From positions 558,001 through 622,000 of the forward strand of contig NZ_LT896716.1 in the NCBI RefSeq assembly GCF_900187405.1: 64,000 bases of DNA. The letters run 5' to 3'. Source of the stretch: Geobacter sp. DSM 9736 (lineage in GTDB: Bacteria > Desulfobacterota > Desulfuromonadia > Geobacterales > Geobacteraceae). Shown one piece after another: positions 29,280-40,918 of this stretch (position 1 is its first letter; each line of letters opens with the position of its first letter). Position numbers and translations under genes: made by a program. Under the pieces are notes generated by a model. That model was not told the DNA's origin. It did not search any database and saw only the letters and a list, made by a program, of their open reading frames with translations.

Positions 29280-30335
29280 TTGACAAGTGAGTTGATCGCA
29301 AAGTCACGTAAATTTACAGACGATTTACTGGTATGGCTGAGGGGAAGAGGAAAAATCCTCATCATTGTACATGACAATCCCGATCCTGACTGTCTGGCTT
29401 CTGCAATGGCCCTGAGGCATCTGTTCGTCATGAAGCTAAACCGGGATGCCACGATTGCCTTTTCGGGAATGATCGGCCGCAGCGAAAACCTTGCGATGGC
29501 CAAGAAGCTGGAGATTCCTCTAACTCCCTTTGCCCTTATCGACATCAGCGACTATCAAGTCATCTGCATGTTAGATACGCAACCTGCAACAGGTAACAAC
29601 TCACTCCCCCCCGGCGTGAAAGTGGATATCGTCATAGATCACCATCCTCCGCGTCCTGCCACCCAGAGCAGCCGATGGGCTGACATAAGGGATGAATACG
29701 GAGTTACCGCGACAATTCTATACGAATATCTCCAAGCCCAGGAGGTCATTATCGGCACCAAGCTGGCTACCGCTCTTTTTTATGCAATCAGGTCGGAGAC
29801 ACAGGATCTGGGGCGTGAGGCTAACCAGCCGGACAGGGAGGCTTACCTCCGTCTCTTTCCTCTTACCAACAAGAAGCTGCTCTACGAGATTTCATATCCT
29901 AAACTCCCGATAGAATATTTTCTCACAATAAACAGCGCCCTTGAACATTCCCGCATTTATGGTCCGCTTCTCGTGATGAATCTTCAGGAGATAATCTTCC
30001 CCGAAGTAGTTGCCGAGATGGCAGATTTCCTCATCAGGCTGGAGGATATAGAGACTGTCCTCAGCATGGGGCAGTACAGTAACGAAATGATCCTGTCCAT
30101 CCGTACCATTCGCCATGACCTAAATGCAGGTGAAATCATCAGGAGTATAGTCGATGGTATGGGGGCTGCTGGTGGGCATGGCATGATGGCAGGGGGAAAA
30201 ATAGACAACGTTCCTGCGGATCGGGACGTAATTGAGCGTGTAGAGCGAGAGTTGACTAAACGTCTCCTGCAGGCGTTGGGGATGGAGCAGATCAGGTCCA
30301 GGGACCTCATAGGTAAATCCGCTTCGAGACATTGA
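29280..30335 (+). CDS. DHH-family phosphoesterase (NrnA/RecJ-like)
   Basis: 351 residues from a TTG start preceded by AGGAGG. DHH motifs: [11 protein letters not shown] (31-41), a metal Asp in MLDTQPA, DHH in IDHHPP (about 119-124), and the C-terminal DHHA1 motif GGHGMMAGG (about 296-304). Such enzymes hydrolyse nano-RNA, pAp or cyclic dinucleotide products (pApA). Which of these is the substrate here cannot be read from sequence, though cdaA in the window makes a c-di-AMP/pApA role possible. Confidence 0.85.
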   Translation: MTSELIAKSRKFTDDLLVWLRGRGKILIIVHDNPDPDCLASAMALRHLFVMKLNRDATIAFSGMIGRSENLAMAKKLEIPLTPFALIDISDYQVICMLDTQPATGNNSLPPGVKVDIVIDHHPPRPATQSSRWADIRDEYGVTATILYEYLQAQEVIIGTKLATALFYAIRSETQDLGREANQPDREAYLRLFPLTNKKLLYEISYPKLPIEYFLTINSALEHSRIYGPLLVMNLQEIIFPEVVAEMADFLIRLEDIETVLSMGQYSNEMILSIRTIRHDLNAGEIIRSIVDGMGAAGGHGMMAGGKIDNVPADRDVIERVERELTKRLLQALGMEQIRSRDLIGKSASRH

Positions 30336-30388
30336 CAATAAGGTCTCGCTGCTATATAAACGCGTTTACCAAACTAATCGGGAGCTTC

Positions 30389-31105
30389 ATGCGAATAGAC
30401 GGTCGTACTTCAGATCAGCTGAGAGAGATACGCATCACCAGGAATTATGTGAAGCATCCGGAAGGATCGGTTCTTGTTGAATGTGGTGACACCAAGGTGA
30501 TATGCACTGCTTCCGTAGAAGAGACTGTACCTCCCTTTCTGCGCGGAAAGGGTTCCGGCTGGGTTACAGCGGAATACGCCATGCTGCCGAGGGCTACGCA
30601 TACCCGCTCTCCCCGCGAGTCTTCCCGGGGCAAGGTAACAGGCCGAACCCATGAGATACAGAGGCTCATCGGACGCTCGCTTCGAGCAGTTACGGATATG
30701 TCGCTTCTTGGAGAGCGCACTGTTCTCATCGATTGTGACGTGATTCAAGCCGATGGAGGAACCCGGACTGCTTCTATCACCGGTGCTTATGTTGCTTTGG
30801 CAGATGCGCTGAGGTTTCTGCAGGAAAAAGGAGCTGTTGCTGCCTCTCCGCTTAAGGAGGCTGTTGCGGCCATCAGTGTCGGAATCGTAGGAGGGGTGCC
30901 GCTGCTCGATCTGAACTATGAGGAAGATTCGGCAGCGGATGTCGACATGAACTATGTCATGACAAGCTCCAGCCGCTTCGTCGAGGTTCAGGGCACAGCC
31001 GAGGCGGCCCCCTTTTCAATCGCCGAGATGGATGCCATGAGATCGCTGGCGATCCGAGGGATTTCCCGCCTTCTCGAAATTCAGGCGGAGGCCCTCTCGC
31101 GGTGA
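30389..31105 (+). CDS. rph: Ribonuclease PH
   Basis: 238 residues from the ATG at 30389 with GGGAG upstream; a frame extension to 30332 has no site. Phosphorolytic 3'-5' exonuclease that trims tRNA 3' ends. [13 protein letters not shown] opens the protein, then [19 protein letters not shown], the catalytic [19 protein letters not shown] region and [19 protein letters not shown]. It overlaps rdgB by 4 bp (the usual rph-rdgB pair) and precedes a tRNA cluster. Confidence 0.96.
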   Translation: MRIDGRTSDQLREIRITRNYVKHPEGSVLVECGDTKVICTASVEETVPPFLRGKGSGWVTAEYAMLPRATHTRSPRESSRGKVTGRTHEIQRLIGRSLRAVTDMSLLGERTVLIDCDVIQADGGTRTASITGAYVALADALRFLQEKGAVAASPLKEAVAAISVGIVGGVPLLDLNYEEDSAADVDMNYVMTSSSRFVEVQGTAEAAPFSIAEMDAMRSLAIRGISRLLEIQAEALSR

Positions 31106-31695
31106 GGGAGCTTGTTGTCGCTACTGGAAATCAAGGTAAGCTACGGGAGCTTGAGCTTCTTCTGCACGGCACTGTGGAGCATCTGTATTCGCTTAGGGAT
31201 TATCCGGGAATACCACCTGTCCTTGAGGATGGTATAACGTTCGAAGAAAATGCCATAAAAAAAGCCCGTACGGTTGCAGTTGCTACCGGCAAGCCGACTA
31301 TTGCCGACGATTCGGGGTTGGTTGTCAATGCTTTGGATGGGCAGCCGGGGGTTTATTCGGCGCGGTTTGCCGGCGAGGATGCCACTGACGATGATAACAA
31401 CAGAAAGCTTCTTGCGCTGATGGCAGATGTTCCCGATAACTGCAGAAGCGCTCGCTTTCAGTGTGTTATTGCTTATTGCCTTCCTGATGGCGCTTGCCGA
31501 AAGTTTTCGGGGGAACTGAGAGGCGTTCTCCTTAAGGAGCCTCGTGGAAAGGATGGATTCGGTTACGACCCGCTCTTTCTCGTGCCGGAGTACGGTAAGA
31601 CTTTGGCGGAGCTTCCGTTGCACCTGAAGAACCGGGTCAGTCATCGAGGTTGTGCATTGGGTGAGTTTTTGTCCTATATAAAAGAAGCTGGTTGA
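31102..31695 (+). CDS. rdgB: XTP/dITP diphosphatase RdgB
   Basis: 197 residues from a GTG overlapping the rph stop. House-cleaning enzyme that hydrolyses non-canonical purine nucleotides. [11 protein letters not shown] (about 6-16) binds substrate, FEENAIKKA and [11 protein letters not shown] carry the metal residues, and [11 protein letters not shown] appears here as [23 protein letters not shown] ends the domain. Confidence 0.95.
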   Translation: MRELVVATGNQGKLRELELLLHGTVEHLYSLRDYPGIPPVLEDGITFEENAIKKARTVAVATGKPTIADDSGLVVNALDGQPGVYSARFAGEDATDDDNNRKLLALMADVPDNCRSARFQCVIAYCLPDGACRKFSGELRGVLLKEPRGKDGFGYDPLFLVPEYGKTLAELPLHLKNRVSHRGCALGEFLSYIKEAG

Positions 31696-31727
31696 TCTTA
31701 AGAAGCTGCACCGTTGATAAAAAGTAG

Positions 31728-31756
31728 TTGCAAGGGTGCAGATGCTGTGCTATAAG
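31728..31756 (+). promoter_or_regulatory. Sigma-70 promoter of the Pro-Arg-His-Leu tRNA cluster
   Basis: TTGCAA (31728-31733), 17 bp, TATAAG (31751-31756), 13 bp before the first tRNA. Confidence 0.7.
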
Positions 31757-31768
31757 AGGCATTTCCAT

Positions 31769-31846
<78 letters not shown>

Positions 31847-31850
31847 ATAT

Positions 31851-31927
<77 letters not shown>

Positions 31928-31940
31928 GTTTGGCCTTTAT

Positions 31941-32017
31941 GGTGGCTATGGTGAAGCGGTTAACACAAACGACTGTGACTCGTTCATACGTGGGTTCGAA
32001 TCCCACTAGCCACCCCA
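31941..32017 (+). tRNA. tRNA-His (GTG)
   Basis: Acceptor GTGGCTA/TAGCCAC with an extra 5' G (G-1) opposite C73, the identity element of tRNA-His. Anticodon loop CTGTGAC (GTG). CCA is encoded. Confidence 0.93.
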
Positions 32018-32027
32018 TGTAACAGCT

Positions 32028-32052
32028 AAGCCCCGTCAGACAACGGGGCTTA
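32028..32052 (+). terminator. Hairpin between tRNA-His and tRNA-Leu
   Basis: AAGCCCCGT and ACGGGGCTT form a 9-bp stem; only a weak T-rich tail follows. It may be a leaky terminator or a processing site within the tRNA transcript. Confidence 0.6.
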
Positions 32053-32071
32053 TTCATTATCGTTTATAATC

Positions 32072-32154
32072 GCGAGAGTGGCGGAATTGGCAGACGCACT
32101 GGACTTAGGATCCAGCGGGCAACCGTGGGGGTTCAACTCCCCCCTCTCGCACCA
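32072..32154 (+). tRNA. tRNA-Leu (TAG)
   Basis: 83 nt class II tRNA. Acceptor GCGAGAG/CTCTCGC, anticodon loop CTTAGGA (TAG), long variable arm, CCA encoded. Confidence 0.93.
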
Positions 32155-32241
32155 GTCAAGCACATCCCGCATGGCTTCTCTCCAGAATAACTTCCGATTG
32201 TTCCCAAAGAACATTGCATTCAATTTTCAGTGAGGTCCGAG

Positions 32242-33558
32242 ATGCAGATTACCGTCGAAAAACTCAGCAGCGTCAAAAAGAAAATCAATGTTGAAATACC
32301 TGCAGACCGTGTTGGTGCGGAGATCGACAAGGCTTACGATCGAATACGCAAGCACGCCGCAATTAAGGGATTTCGCAAGGGCAAGGTCCCACAGTCGTAC
32401 CTTGAGAAGTACTATAGCGAGCGGATGCAGGAGGACGTGCTCAAGAACATTGTGAATGACACTTATTTTCAGGCGCTCATGGATCAGAAGATCTATCCTG
32501 TATCTCACCCGATGATTGAAAGCGATGACCTGAAAAAGGGGGAAACGTTCAAGTACTCTGCAATTGTAGAAGTTTTTCCTGAGATAGAAGTGAAAGATTA
32601 CCTGGGCTTGGAGGTTAAGAAGGAAGAGTTTGTTCCTTCTCCGGAGGCGGTAGAAAAACGCTTAACGGAAATGCGTGAGAGCCTTGCACAGCTTAAACCC
32701 ATAGAGGAAGCGCGTGCTGTGGCCTCTGGCGACTTTGTCACACTTGATTTTACCGGATTTGTAGACGGTGCGCCTATCGATAAGGGATCTGCCGAGGATT
32801 TTGTGCTGGAGATCGGTTCCGGCAAGTTCATCCCTGGTTTCGAAGAGCAACTTATAGGCATGGACCGGGGGATCGAGGGGAATATTAGCGTAAACTTCCC
32901 CGAGAATTACTCCGCCGCCGAGCTTAGTGGCAAGGAGGCTACCTTTGCTGTTCGTATCAAGGAGATAAAGGTAAAGGAACTCCCTTCTTTGGATGACGAC
33001 CTAGCCAAGGAATTCGGTGAATATGAGACTCTTGAGCAGCTGAAGGATAAGATTGCCGAACTCTATGAAAAACAGGAGAAGGGTCGGATCGAGGGCGAGT
33101 TCCGTGAGCAATTGATTAGAGCGTTGATTGAGAGAAATGATATAGAGGTTCCGGAGGCGCTCGTTGAAAAGCAGGTGCAGTTGATGCTCGACAATGCAAA
33201 GAGCCGACTCGCCTCTCAAAATCTCTCTTTAGAAATGATGGGGCTCGACGAAAAGAGGTACAAATCTCAGTTTCGTGGGATTGCAGAGAATCAGGTGAAG
33301 GGTTCGCTGCTGCTTGATGCAGTCGCCAAACAGGAGAATGTCAAGGCGGAAGAGAGCGATCTTGATGAAGAGATCACAAAAATCGCCACCGAAAACAACC
33401 AGGATGTTGATAAGATCCGTAACTATTTCCAGAGCAATGAGCAGGCGCGGGAGAACCTTCTTGGGCAGATCAGAGAAAACAAGGCGGTTGAATTTCTGAT
33501 AGCAAAGGCGAAGGTCAGCCTTATGCCCCGCGAGAAGATGACTGAGCAACAGGCCTGA
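32242..33558 (+). CDS. tig: Trigger factor
   Basis: 438 residues from the ATG at 32242; a GTG-type start at 32230 is possible. Ribosome-bound chaperone and prolyl isomerase. The N-terminal ribosome-binding domain contains GFRKGKVPQ (about 46-54), the FKBP-type PPIase covers about 150-240 ([14 protein letters not shown] and [15 protein letters not shown]), and a helical C-domain follows. It heads the conserved tig-clpP-clpX-lon block. Confidence 0.96.
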   Translation: MQITVEKLSSVKKKINVEIPADRVGAEIDKAYDRIRKHAAIKGFRKGKVPQSYLEKYYSERMQEDVLKNIVNDTYFQALMDQKIYPVSHPMIESDDLKKGETFKYSAIVEVFPEIEVKDYLGLEVKKEEFVPSPEAVEKRLTEMRESLAQLKPIEEARAVASGDFVTLDFTGFVDGAPIDKGSAEDFVLEIGSGKFIPGFEEQLIGMDRGIEGNISVNFPENYSAAELSGKEATFAVRIKEIKVKELPSLDDDLAKEFGEYETLEQLKDKIAELYEKQEKGRIEGEFREQLIRALIERNDIEVPEALVEKQVQLMLDNAKSRLASQNLSLEMMGLDEKRYKSQFRGIAENQVKGSLLLDAVAKQENVKAEESDLDEEITKIATENNQDVDKIRNYFQSNEQARENLLGQIRENKAVEFLIAKAKVSLMPREKMTEQQA

Positions 33559-33592
33559 AACAGCTACGGATGACAATTCGAGGGGGCATGCT

Positions 33593-34192
33593 ATGCTTGT
33601 ACCAATAGTGGTGGAACAGACGGGGAGGGGAGAGCGGTCTTACGACATCTACTCCCGATTGCTGAAAGACCGCATCATCTTTCTCGGCGGCCCGATAGAC
33701 GACCATATATCGAACCTGGTCGTCGCGCAGCTCCTTTTTCTTGAGGCCGAAGACCCTGACAAGGATATTCATCTCTATATAAATTCTCCGGGAGGAGTTG
33801 TCACTTCCGGGATGGCTATTTACGACACGATGCAGTACATCAAGGCTCCGGTTTCTACCATATGTGTCGGACAGGCCGCCTCCATGGCCGCACTGCTTCT
33901 GGCTGGTGGAGAACCGGGAAAGCGGTTCGGACTTACGCATTCGCGCATTATGATACATCAGCCGCTTGGTGGATTTCAGGGGCAGGCGACAGACATTCAT
34001 ATTCACGCCCAGGAAATACTCCGCATGAAAAAGCGGCTCAACGAACTGCTTGCCCAGAATACGGGAAAGCCGCTGGAGAAGGTGGAAGCCGATACCGAGC
34101 GCGACTACTTTATGTCTAGCGAGGAGGCCAGCGCGTATGGTATCATCGACTCCATTATCAGCAGAAATGCTGCGCCGGGAGGCACCCGATGA
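33593..34192 (+). CDS. clpP: ATP-dependent Clp protease proteolytic subunit ClpP
   Basis: 199 residues. Tetradecameric serine protease core that works with ClpX. Catalytic Ser97 in [11 protein letters not shown] and His122 in [10 protein letters not shown]; the catalytic Asp lies in the [22 protein letters not shown] ADTERDYFM (about 165-173). GGGRGCATGC-type spacing places the ATG 6 bp after a GAGGGGG site. It overlaps clpX by 4 bp. Confidence 0.97.
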   Translation: MLVPIVVEQTGRGERSYDIYSRLLKDRIIFLGGPIDDHISNLVVAQLLFLEAEDPDKDIHLYINSPGGVVTSGMAIYDTMQYIKAPVSTICVGQAASMAALLLAGGEPGKRFGLTHSRIMIHQPLGGFQGQATDIHIHAQEILRMKKRLNELLAQNTGKPLEKVEADTERDYFMSSEEASAYGIIDSIISRNAAPGGTR

Positions 34193-35442
34193 GTAGACGC
34201 GAAGACCGGACCGACAATCTCATTTGCTCCTTCTGCGGAAAGAGCCAGGATGAGGTGAAAAAGCTTATTGCCGGGCCGACGGTTTACATCTGCGATGAAT
34301 GCATCGAGTTGTGCAACGACATAATCGCAGAAGAAACCAAGCTTGAAGAGGCAATAGGCCCTGACATCAAGAAGCTGCCGAAACCGCACGAAATCAAGGA
34401 AGTCCTGGATGAATACGTTATAGGACAGGACCGTGCGAAGAAGACATTGGCTGTTGCCGTATATAACCATTACAAGCGAATAGAAGCCATGGGAAAGCCC
34501 GGTGACGTGGAGATGCAGAAGAGCAACATCCTTCTGCTGGGTCCTACCGGGTCAGGAAAGACGCTCTTGGCCCAGACCCTTGCGAGAATTCTGAGGGTTC
34601 CATTTGCCATGGCTGATGCTACGAATCTCACCGAAGCCGGATACGTCGGTGAGGATGTGGAAAATATCATTCTCAATCTGCTGCAAGCTTCCGATTACGA
34701 TGTGGAGCGGGCACAGAAGGGAATCATCTATATCGACGAGATCGACAAGATTGCCCGCAAGTCTGATTCCCCTTCTATTACCCGCGATGTCTCGGGAGAG
34801 GGCGTTCAGCAGGCGCTTCTCAAGATTATCGAGGGGACGGTTGCCAGCGTACCGCCGAAGGGGGGACGGAAGCATCCGCAGCAGGAGTTCCTGAAGGTCG
34901 ATACGACAAATATTCTTTTTATCTGCGGGGGCGCTTTTGCAGGCCTGGAAAATATCATCCAGCAGCGGATTGGCGTGAAAACCCTTGGGTTTGGGGCTGA
35001 TGTAAAAAAGCGTATCGAGAAGCGGGCAGGAGAGTTACTTGCGGAAGTAACTCCTGAAGATCTTCTGAAGTTCGGGTTCATTCCTGAGTTTATCGGTCGT
35101 CTGCCGGTACTTGCCACCCTCAGCGAACTTGATGAGGAAGCAATGGTTCAGATACTCAAGGAACCGAAAAATGCCCTCGTCAAGCAATACATGAAGCTGT
35201 TCGAGATGGAGCACGTCAAACTCAAATTCACGGACGGATCTCTTGTTGCCATTGCAAAAGAGGCTCTGAAAAGAAAGACCGGCGCGCGTGGTCTGCGCTC
35301 CATCCTCGAAAATGTCATGCTCGACATTATGTACGAAATTCCCTCGCAGACTATGGTAAAGGAAGTGGTAATAAACGACGATGTGATCATCCGGAAGGAA
35401 AAGCCCATCATCGTCTATGAGAACGTGGCTGAGTCCGCCTGA
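34189..35442 (+). CDS. clpX: ClpX ATPase, specificity subunit of ClpXP
   Basis: 417 residues. AAA+ unfoldase that feeds tagged proteins to ClpP. The N-terminal zinc-binding domain has Cys13, Cys16, Cys35 and Cys38. Walker A GPTGSGKT is at 118-125, Walker [11 protein letters not shown] around 180-189, and the ClpP-docking IGF-type loop appears as [15 protein letters not shown] near 285-300. The start overlaps the clpP stop. Confidence 0.97.
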   Translation: MSRREDRTDNLICSFCGKSQDEVKKLIAGPTVYICDECIELCNDIIAEETKLEEAIGPDIKKLPKPHEIKEVLDEYVIGQDRAKKTLAVAVYNHYKRIEAMGKPGDVEMQKSNILLLGPTGSGKTLLAQTLARILRVPFAMADATNLTEAGYVGEDVENIILNLLQASDYDVERAQKGIIYIDEIDKIARKSDSPSITRDVSGEGVQQALLKIIEGTVASVPPKGGRKHPQQEFLKVDTTNILFICGGAFAGLENIIQQRIGVKTLGFGADVKKRIEKRAGELLAEVTPEDLLKFGFIPEFIGRLPVLATLSELDEEAMVQILKEPKNALVKQYMKLFEMEHVKLKFTDGSLVAIAKEALKRKTGARGLRSILENVMLDIMYEIPSQTMVKEVVINDDVIIRKEKPIIVYENVAESA

Positions 35443-35453
35443 ACAGGAAAGAA

Positions 35454-37871
35454 ATGAGCATACGACAACCGAAGACCGGCAAGACTGGAGGGAATCTGCA
35501 AAGATTCCCTCTTTTACCATTGAGAGACATCGTTGTATTCCCGCACATGGTAGTGCCCCTCTTTGTAGGGCGTGAGAAATCCGTTCTCGCTCTTGAGGCT
35601 GCCATGAATGTGGACAAGACTATTTTTCTAGCCGCTCAGAAAAATGCTCGTACCGAAGATCCCGCACCTGAGGAGATTCACCGCTCAGGAACCATCTGCA
35701 CGATACTCCAGCTTCTGAAGCTTCCGGACGGGACGATTAAGGTTCTCGTGGAAGGACAAAGCCGAGGTATCATCGCGAACTTTCTTTCAACAGCGGAATT
35801 TTTTAGTGTCGACGTTGAAGAAGTCTCCGAGCCTGTCTCTCCAAACCCCGAGATGAAAGCACTGGTACGTAGTGTTTTATCTACATTCGAACAGTATGGG
35901 AAACTCACCCGGGATATTTCCGATGAGGTGCTCAACGTGCTGACGGGGATAGATGACCCCTCCAAACTTGCTGACACTGTTGTGGGGCACCTCAATGTGA
36001 AGACCCCGGAAAAGCAGCAGCTCCTTGCCACTGCTGATCCTGCGGTGCGCCTGGAAAAGATTCTTTCACTTATGGAGGCCGAAATAGAAATCCTCCAGAT
36101 TGAAAAGAAGATCCGCGGGCGCGTGAAAAAGCAGATGGAGAAAACCCAGCGCGAGTATTACCTGAATGAACAGATCCGTGCGATCCAGAAAGAGCTTGGA
36201 GCAAAGGATGACCTGAAGCAGGAACTAAAGGAGCTGGAAGAGAAGATCGAGAAGATTAAGCTGTCTCGGGAGGCAAAGCAGAAAGCTCTGGCTGAACTGA
36301 GAAAGCTGAAGCTTATGTCTCCTATGTCCGCTGAGGCTGCTGTTGTCCGCAACTACATCGACTGGCTCGTGTCGCTTCCCTGGGGGAAAACTACCAGCGA
36401 GAAGCGTGATATCTCTATGGCGGAAGCGGTACTTGATGAAGATCACTTCGGGCTTGACAGGGTAAAGCAGCGGATTCTTGAGTATCTCTCCGTTAATGCA
36501 CTTGTCAAAAACAACAAGGGACCGATTTTGTGCCTTGTGGGGCCTCCAGGCGTAGGAAAGACCTCCCTTGCCCGCTCCATCGCCAGAGCGACCGGTAGGA
36601 ACTTTGTCAAGATGTCACTAGGTGGTGTTCGTGACGAAGCAGAAATCCGGGGGCATCGGCGGACATACGTAGGCGCCATGCCGGGTAAGATAATTCAGAA
36701 CCTGAAGAAATGCGGGAGCTGTAATCCTCTCTTTCTTCTAGATGAGATCGATAAATTGAGTTCCGATTTTCGTGGCGACCCCGCGTCTGCGCTCCTTGAG
36801 GTGCTTGACCCTGAGCAGAACCATATCTTCAACGATCATTTTCTTGATGTGGACTTCGATCTCTCAAAAGTGATGTTTCTTGCGACAGCAAACTCATTGC
36901 ATTCGATCCCCCGTCCCCTGCTCGACCGGCTGGAAGTAATCAAGCTCGAAGGCTACACCGAGAACGAAAAGCTGAATATTGCCAGGCACTACCTGATCAA
37001 GAAGCAGATCATAGCAAACGGTCTGCAGGAGCATGATGTAACCTTCACCGACCGCGCCATTCAGGAAATCATCCGGCTTTATACGCGGGAGGCAGGGGTC
37101 CGAAACCTTGAAAGAGAAATATCAGGGGTCTGTCGCAAGATTGCCCATCGCATCGTCAAGGGAGGCAAGGGCAAGCACCTTGTGCAACCCAGGCAGGTGC
37201 GGGAATACCTGGGGGTGCCGAAATACCGGTACGGCATCGCAGGGGAAAAGGATGTTGTCGGGGTAGTGACCGGGCTTGCCTGGACAGAGGTAGGTGGAGA
37301 ACTCCTCAATATAGAAGTAGCAGTTCTTCCCGGGAAGGGGAAGCTGACGATCACCGGAAAGCTAGGAGAGGTTATGCAGGAGTCTGCCCATGCGGCCATG
37401 ACCTATGTGCGTTCCCGTGCACAACTTCTGGGACTCGACCGTGATTTTTATCAGAATCTCGACATTCACATTCACATTCCGGAAGGAGCCATTCCTAAAG
37501 ATGGTCCCTCGGCTGGGATTACAATGGCGACGGCACTTACGTCGGCCCTTACCCGGAAACCGGTGCGTCGGGATCTGGCGATGACCGGAGAGATAACACT
37601 TCAGGGAAGGGTTTTGCCGATAGGCGGATTGAAGGAGAAGATTTTTGCTGCAAAGCGAGGGTTCATCAAGACGGTGCTCATACCAAAAGAAAACGAGAAG
37701 GATCTGGCCGATCTCCCGCGGGATATCGTGGCAGGTGTAAATATTCACCTTGTCGGGCACATGGATGAAGTCCTTTCCCACGCAGTTCTGGAGGAGCTAT
37801 CCGCTGAAGGGCAACTCCCGCTGAAAGAGGGTGCAGCTGACGGGCAAAAGGATACAGTTGTGACTCATTGA
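35454..37871 (+). CDS. lon: ATP-dependent protease Lon
   Basis: 805 residues. Homo-oligomeric AAA+ protease for damaged and regulatory proteins. N-terminal substrate domain (about 20-215), coiled-coil region (about 220-290), Walker A GPPGVGKT at 363-370, and the protease domain with catalytic Ser686 in [10 protein letters not shown] and its Lys about 43 residues later ([13 protein letters not shown]). The gene follows clpX by 11 bp. A tRNA promoter follows. Confidence 0.97.
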   Translation: MSIRQPKTGKTGGNLQRFPLLPLRDIVVFPHMVVPLFVGREKSVLALEAAMNVDKTIFLAAQKNARTEDPAPEEIHRSGTICTILQLLKLPDGTIKVLVEGQSRGIIANFLSTAEFFSVDVEEVSEPVSPNPEMKALVRSVLSTFEQYGKLTRDISDEVLNVLTGIDDPSKLADTVVGHLNVKTPEKQQLLATADPAVRLEKILSLMEAEIEILQIEKKIRGRVKKQMEKTQREYYLNEQIRAIQKELGAKDDLKQELKELEEKIEKIKLSREAKQKALAELRKLKLMSPMSAEAAVVRNYIDWLVSLPWGKTTSEKRDISMAEAVLDEDHFGLDRVKQRILEYLSVNALVKNNKGPILCLVGPPGVGKTSLARSIARATGRNFVKMSLGGVRDEAEIRGHRRTYVGAMPGKIIQNLKKCGSCNPLFLLDEIDKLSSDFRGDPASALLEVLDPEQNHIFNDHFLDVDFDLSKVMFLATANSLHSIPRPLLDRLEVIKLEGYTENEKLNIARHYLIKKQIIANGLQEHDVTFTDRAIQEIIRLYTREAGVRNLEREISGVCRKIAHRIVKGGKGKHLVQPRQVREYLGVPKYRYGIAGEKDVVGVVTGLAWTEVGGELLNIEVAVLPGKGKLTITGKLGEVMQESAHAAMTYVRSRAQLLGLDRDFYQNLDIHIHIPEGAIPKDGPSAGITMATALTSALTRKPVRRDLAMTGEITLQGRVLPIGGLKEKIFAAKRGFIKTVLIPKENEKDLADLPRDIVAGVNIHLVGHMDEVLSHAVLEELSAEGQLPLKEGAADGQKDTVVTH

Positions 37872-37888
37872 GAGGGCGACAAAATGTG

Positions 37889-37917
37889 TTGACAGCCGAC
37901 ACGAAAGCCGGTATAAA
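37889..37917 (+). promoter_or_regulatory. Sigma-70 promoter of the Asp-Val tRNA pair
   Basis: TTGACA (37889-37894), 17 bp, TATAAA (37912-37917): near-consensus with optimal spacing, 45 bp before tRNA-Asp. Confidence 0.85.
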
Positions 37918-37962
37918 GACAGCTTTCGCAGGCATGGTATAATTTTTCAATGGCGGTTATAA

Positions 37963-38039
<77 letters not shown>

Positions 38040-38047
38040 TTTAAAAA

Positions 38048-38123
38048 GGGCGAATAGCTCAGCTGGGAGAGCGCCAGCCTTACAAGCTGGATGTCGGGGG
38101 TTCGATCCCCTCTTCGCCCACCA
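38048..38123 (+). tRNA. tRNA-Val (TAC)
   Basis: 76 nt with CCA. Acceptor GGGCGAA/TTCGCCC, anticodon loop CTTACAA (TAC), T-arm GGGGGTTCGATCCCCT. Confidence 0.93.
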
Positions 38124-38138
38124 TTTAAGCAGTAAGGC

Positions 38139-38168
38139 AAAAGGTTAACCGTTACCGGTTAACCTTTT
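38139..38168 (+). terminator. Intrinsic terminator after tRNA-Val
   Basis: A long stem AAAAGGTTAACCG / CGGTTAACCTTTT with a three-base loop. Its symmetry would also serve the convergent minus-strand gene ending at 38207. Confidence 0.85.
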
Positions 38169-38206
38169 GTCGTTTAAAGGGCGGTTCCTGTGTTTTTTGC
38201 TTTATG

Positions 38207-39697
38207 TCATGCTATTTTCTGCAGTTCTGAAATCGCAGGCCCTTCTATGACTTCACCATCCCACCGGAACCGGCTTCCGTGGCATGGGCAGTCCCAGCTT
38301 TTTTCAATCCCGTTCCAGTGTACAATGCATCCGAGGTGAGTACAGAAGGGCGAAAGGGCTGTGGTGTTCCCATCTTTGTCCCGGTAAACCGCTACCTGCT
38401 TCCCTTCCATTCTCACTATTCCACCCTGTCCAGGTGCGATGTCTTTCAGGTCCACCACCTGTGCCTTCACCAAAAAATCCTTCACATACTGTTTTGCGAC
38501 GTTGGCGTTTTCTTCGACCAGGCTCGCTCTCCCCTTCAGCGGAGCAACCCTCGTTGCCTTGTACAACTCCTCCCAGCGGTTCGTTTTTCCGCATATCTCA
38601 TCGGCAATGATCGAAGCGGCTAGCGCCCCGTAGATGAGGCCGTCAGTTTCGAAGCCGCTGGCAATATAGATATCTTTTGATGAAGCGGTCCGGCCGATAT
38701 ACGGCAGGTGGTCGGCTGGACGATAGTGTTGCGCCGACCAGCGATACTCTATAGCGTTCACATCGAAATAGGTGCGTGTGAATTCCTCCACCCTTCCGAG
38801 ATAATCGACTTCCGGATCATGCTGTCCCGTCTTGTGTTTTTCGCCGATTACGACAAGGTAATGTTTGCCGTTGTGCATATATGATCGAATCGAGTGCCCG
38901 GGCTTGTCCATGCTCCAGAAAATCCCGTCCGGGTACCGCTCCGCCTTTAGCGTTGCTGCAAGGCCGTATTCCCGATAGGGACCAAGCTCCGTCTGGATGA
39001 GGTTGAAGCCCTTCGGCGTGTGTGTAGCAAGTATTATCTTGCCCGCCTTTACTCTTCCTGCCTTTGTTGCGACCGCAAGTTTCCGCTCATCTATGTCCAC
39101 TGCCTTTGAATTCTCGAAGATTCGGCACCGCTGGGAAGTGATACCCCGTGCGAGTCCTCGAACGTACGCCAGGGGGTGGAACTGCGCCTGGTTATCAACC
39201 CGCAGCCCATGCAGTGCCGGAAGAGGAATTGGGGGTACTGTAACAGCACTAACCTCGAATTCCGCTTCCCTCAACGCTTCATACTCCTTCTGCATCTCAG
39301 GAATCTGCGATCGATCCAGAGCGACGAGGTACAGAGGACAGTGCCTGTATCCGCAATCGATCTGAAAGCGAGCGGTATTTGTCTCGATACGTTCCAGCGC
39401 ATACCGACGTGAGTGCGCGACATCCTTTGCCCGCTCTGGTCCCCACTTTTCACGAATCGGGTAAAGGTAGCTGTCGAGGTTCGCGTAGATGTTTCCTGTG
39501 GAGTAGCCGGTGGTTCCGGAGCCGACTGTCAAGGCTTCAAGCACGACTACGGATTTACCTGATTCGGATAGCTCCATGGCGGCAGTAATGCCGGTTATGC
39601 CGCCTCCGACAATCACTACGTCAGCTTCAGTCTCACCCGACAGGGAGGGGAAAGAAATGAGGGGTGCTGTTGCCGCCCACAATGATGAAGTCATCAT
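38207..39697 (-). CDS. FAD-dependent oxidoreductase with C-terminal Rieske [2Fe-2S] domain
   Basis: 496 residues from the ATG at 39697, chosen for the GCAGGAGG site upstream; the frame extends to 39766 without one. The N-terminal dinucleotide-binding motif ADVVIVGGGITGITAAMEL (about 25-43) starts a DAO-type (glycine/D-amino-acid oxidase-like) FAD domain to about residue 380. A C-terminal Rieske domain has CTHLGC and CPCHGSRF, the full set of two Cys and two His. This architecture is widespread (YhfW/PuuB-Rieske type) but the substrate is undefined. The gene is monocistronic. Confidence 0.88.
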   Translation of the reverse strand: MMTSSLWAATAPLISFPSLSGETEADVVIVGGGITGITAAMELSESGKSVVVLEALTVGSGTTGYSTGNIYANLDSYLYPIREKWGPERAKDVAHSRRYALERIETNTARFQIDCGYRHCPLYLVALDRSQIPEMQKEYEALREAEFEVSAVTVPPIPLPALHGLRVDNQAQFHPLAYVRGLARGITSQRCRIFENSKAVDIDERKLAVATKAGRVKAGKIILATHTPKGFNLIQTELGPYREYGLAATLKAERYPDGIFWSMDKPGHSIRSYMHNGKHYLVVIGEKHKTGQHDPEVDYLGRVEEFTRTYFDVNAIEYRWSAQHYRPADHLPYIGRTASSKDIYIASGFETDGLIYGALAASIIADEICGKTNRWEELYKATRVAPLKGRASLVEENANVAKQYVKDFLVKAQVVDLKDIAPGQGGIVRMEGKQVAVYRDKDGNTTALSPFCTHLGCIVHWNGIEKSWDCPCHGSRFRWDGEVIEGPAISELQKIA

Positions 39698-39907
39698 ACT
39701 GTCCTCCTGCAAAGCCGGATTAACAATACTTTGTAGAAAGCATACAACCAGCCTCGGGACATGCAATCGACACTTGGACTGAGGAACTCTCCGTTGATTT
39801 TGCTTCGGATGTGTAAATTCCTGTTGCCATCGACATCATTGTTGTTTTAGTAATGGTGTCTAATTCTAAATCCGTCAGTGATGTCGGGGCAGGGGCTGGG
39901 AAACCGC

Positions 39908-40918
39908 ATGATCACCAGGCACATGAAACTCCTCACCGTAGCGCTTTCAGCATTTTTTCTTGTACTGATAGCGACCTATCTCTCAATGGAACGCCTTTAC
40001 ATCAAAAACGTAAACATGGTGGCGAGGGAGCATCTTCAGGAGTCCCAGGACCTGTTCAATGCCCATGTGGCCTTCGATACTGAAAAGCTCACTGCCGTAC
40101 TGAGCATGTTTCTGGGTAATGAGGAGTTCAAGCAGCTTTTTGCAGAAGGTGACCGTGAGAAGCTCTACAAGAAAGGCCTGCCTCTATACACCATGTTGCA
40201 CGAGAGGCATGGAATAACGCACTTCTATTTTCATCTTCCCGACGGCACGAATTTCCTTCGGCTGCATGACAGGCAGCTTTACGGGGATGAAATACGCAGG
40301 GAAACGCTCAAAACAGCCGTGGTTACCGGCAAGATGGCGGTCGGCATCGAACTGGGGAAAACATCTTTCGCATTACGGATCGTTTCTCCCTATTACCATG
40401 GTTCCCGTCTTATCGGCTATGTGGAGATCGGTGAAGAGATCGACCACTTTCTCGATCTCCTTCAAAAGCGCAAGAAAGATGTTTTCGCGATACTTGCGGA
40501 GAAATCGGTGCTCAGCCGGGACGAGTGGATCGCTTCCCAGAAGAGACGGGGGCTGCCGGCCGATTGGGACGTGCTCTCGCATCATGCCTGGGTGACATTC
40601 CCCGACCAGAAGTTTCTCAAAGGAAGGTACGTAACGGAAGCAGCCATCAAACCTTTTGAATACGAGCTTTCGATCGCTCCAGGGGCGGGGGATCGTGCAG
40701 GTGATCTGATCTTCGGCGGGTTTCCCCTCTTCGATATTCAGGGAAAGCATGTGGGGGTGGTGGTGACCCTGATGGACGTTTCGTCCCAGATGCAGGGCCT
40801 GGCCCAACTGAGGCTGATGTCGATGATCATCATTTCGGTCCTGCTATTACTTGTCATGGCGCTGGCTGGGTACTGTGTTCGGCGAAGGGGTGTAGGACGG
40901 AGGTGGGAAAGGGCGTGA
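39908..40918 (+). CDS. Orphan Cache-domain membrane sensor without output domain
   Basis: 336 residues from the ATG at 39908; starts at 39878 or 39881 are also possible. Membrane segment near residues 7-27, a large periplasmic region (about 30-300) with double-Cache features (HGITHFYFHLPDGTNFLRLH, IVSPYYHGSRLIGYVEIGEE), and a second membrane segment (about 305-328). It then ends within ten residues (RRRGVGRRWERA). No HAMP, kinase, GGDEF or chemotaxis domain follows. It may be a truncated receptor or may signal through a partner. Confidence 0.75.
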   Translation: MITRHMKLLTVALSAFFLVLIATYLSMERLYIKNVNMVAREHLQESQDLFNAHVAFDTEKLTAVLSMFLGNEEFKQLFAEGDREKLYKKGLPLYTMLHERHGITHFYFHLPDGTNFLRLHDRQLYGDEIRRETLKTAVVTGKMAVGIELGKTSFALRIVSPYYHGSRLIGYVEIGEEIDHFLDLLQKRKKDVFAILAEKSVLSRDEWIASQKRRGLPADWDVLSHHAWVTFPDQKFLKGRYVTEAAIKPFEYELSIAPGAGDRAGDLIFGGFPLFDIQGKHVGVVVTLMDVSSQMQGLAQLRLMSMIIISVLLLLVMALAGYCVRRRGVGRRWERA

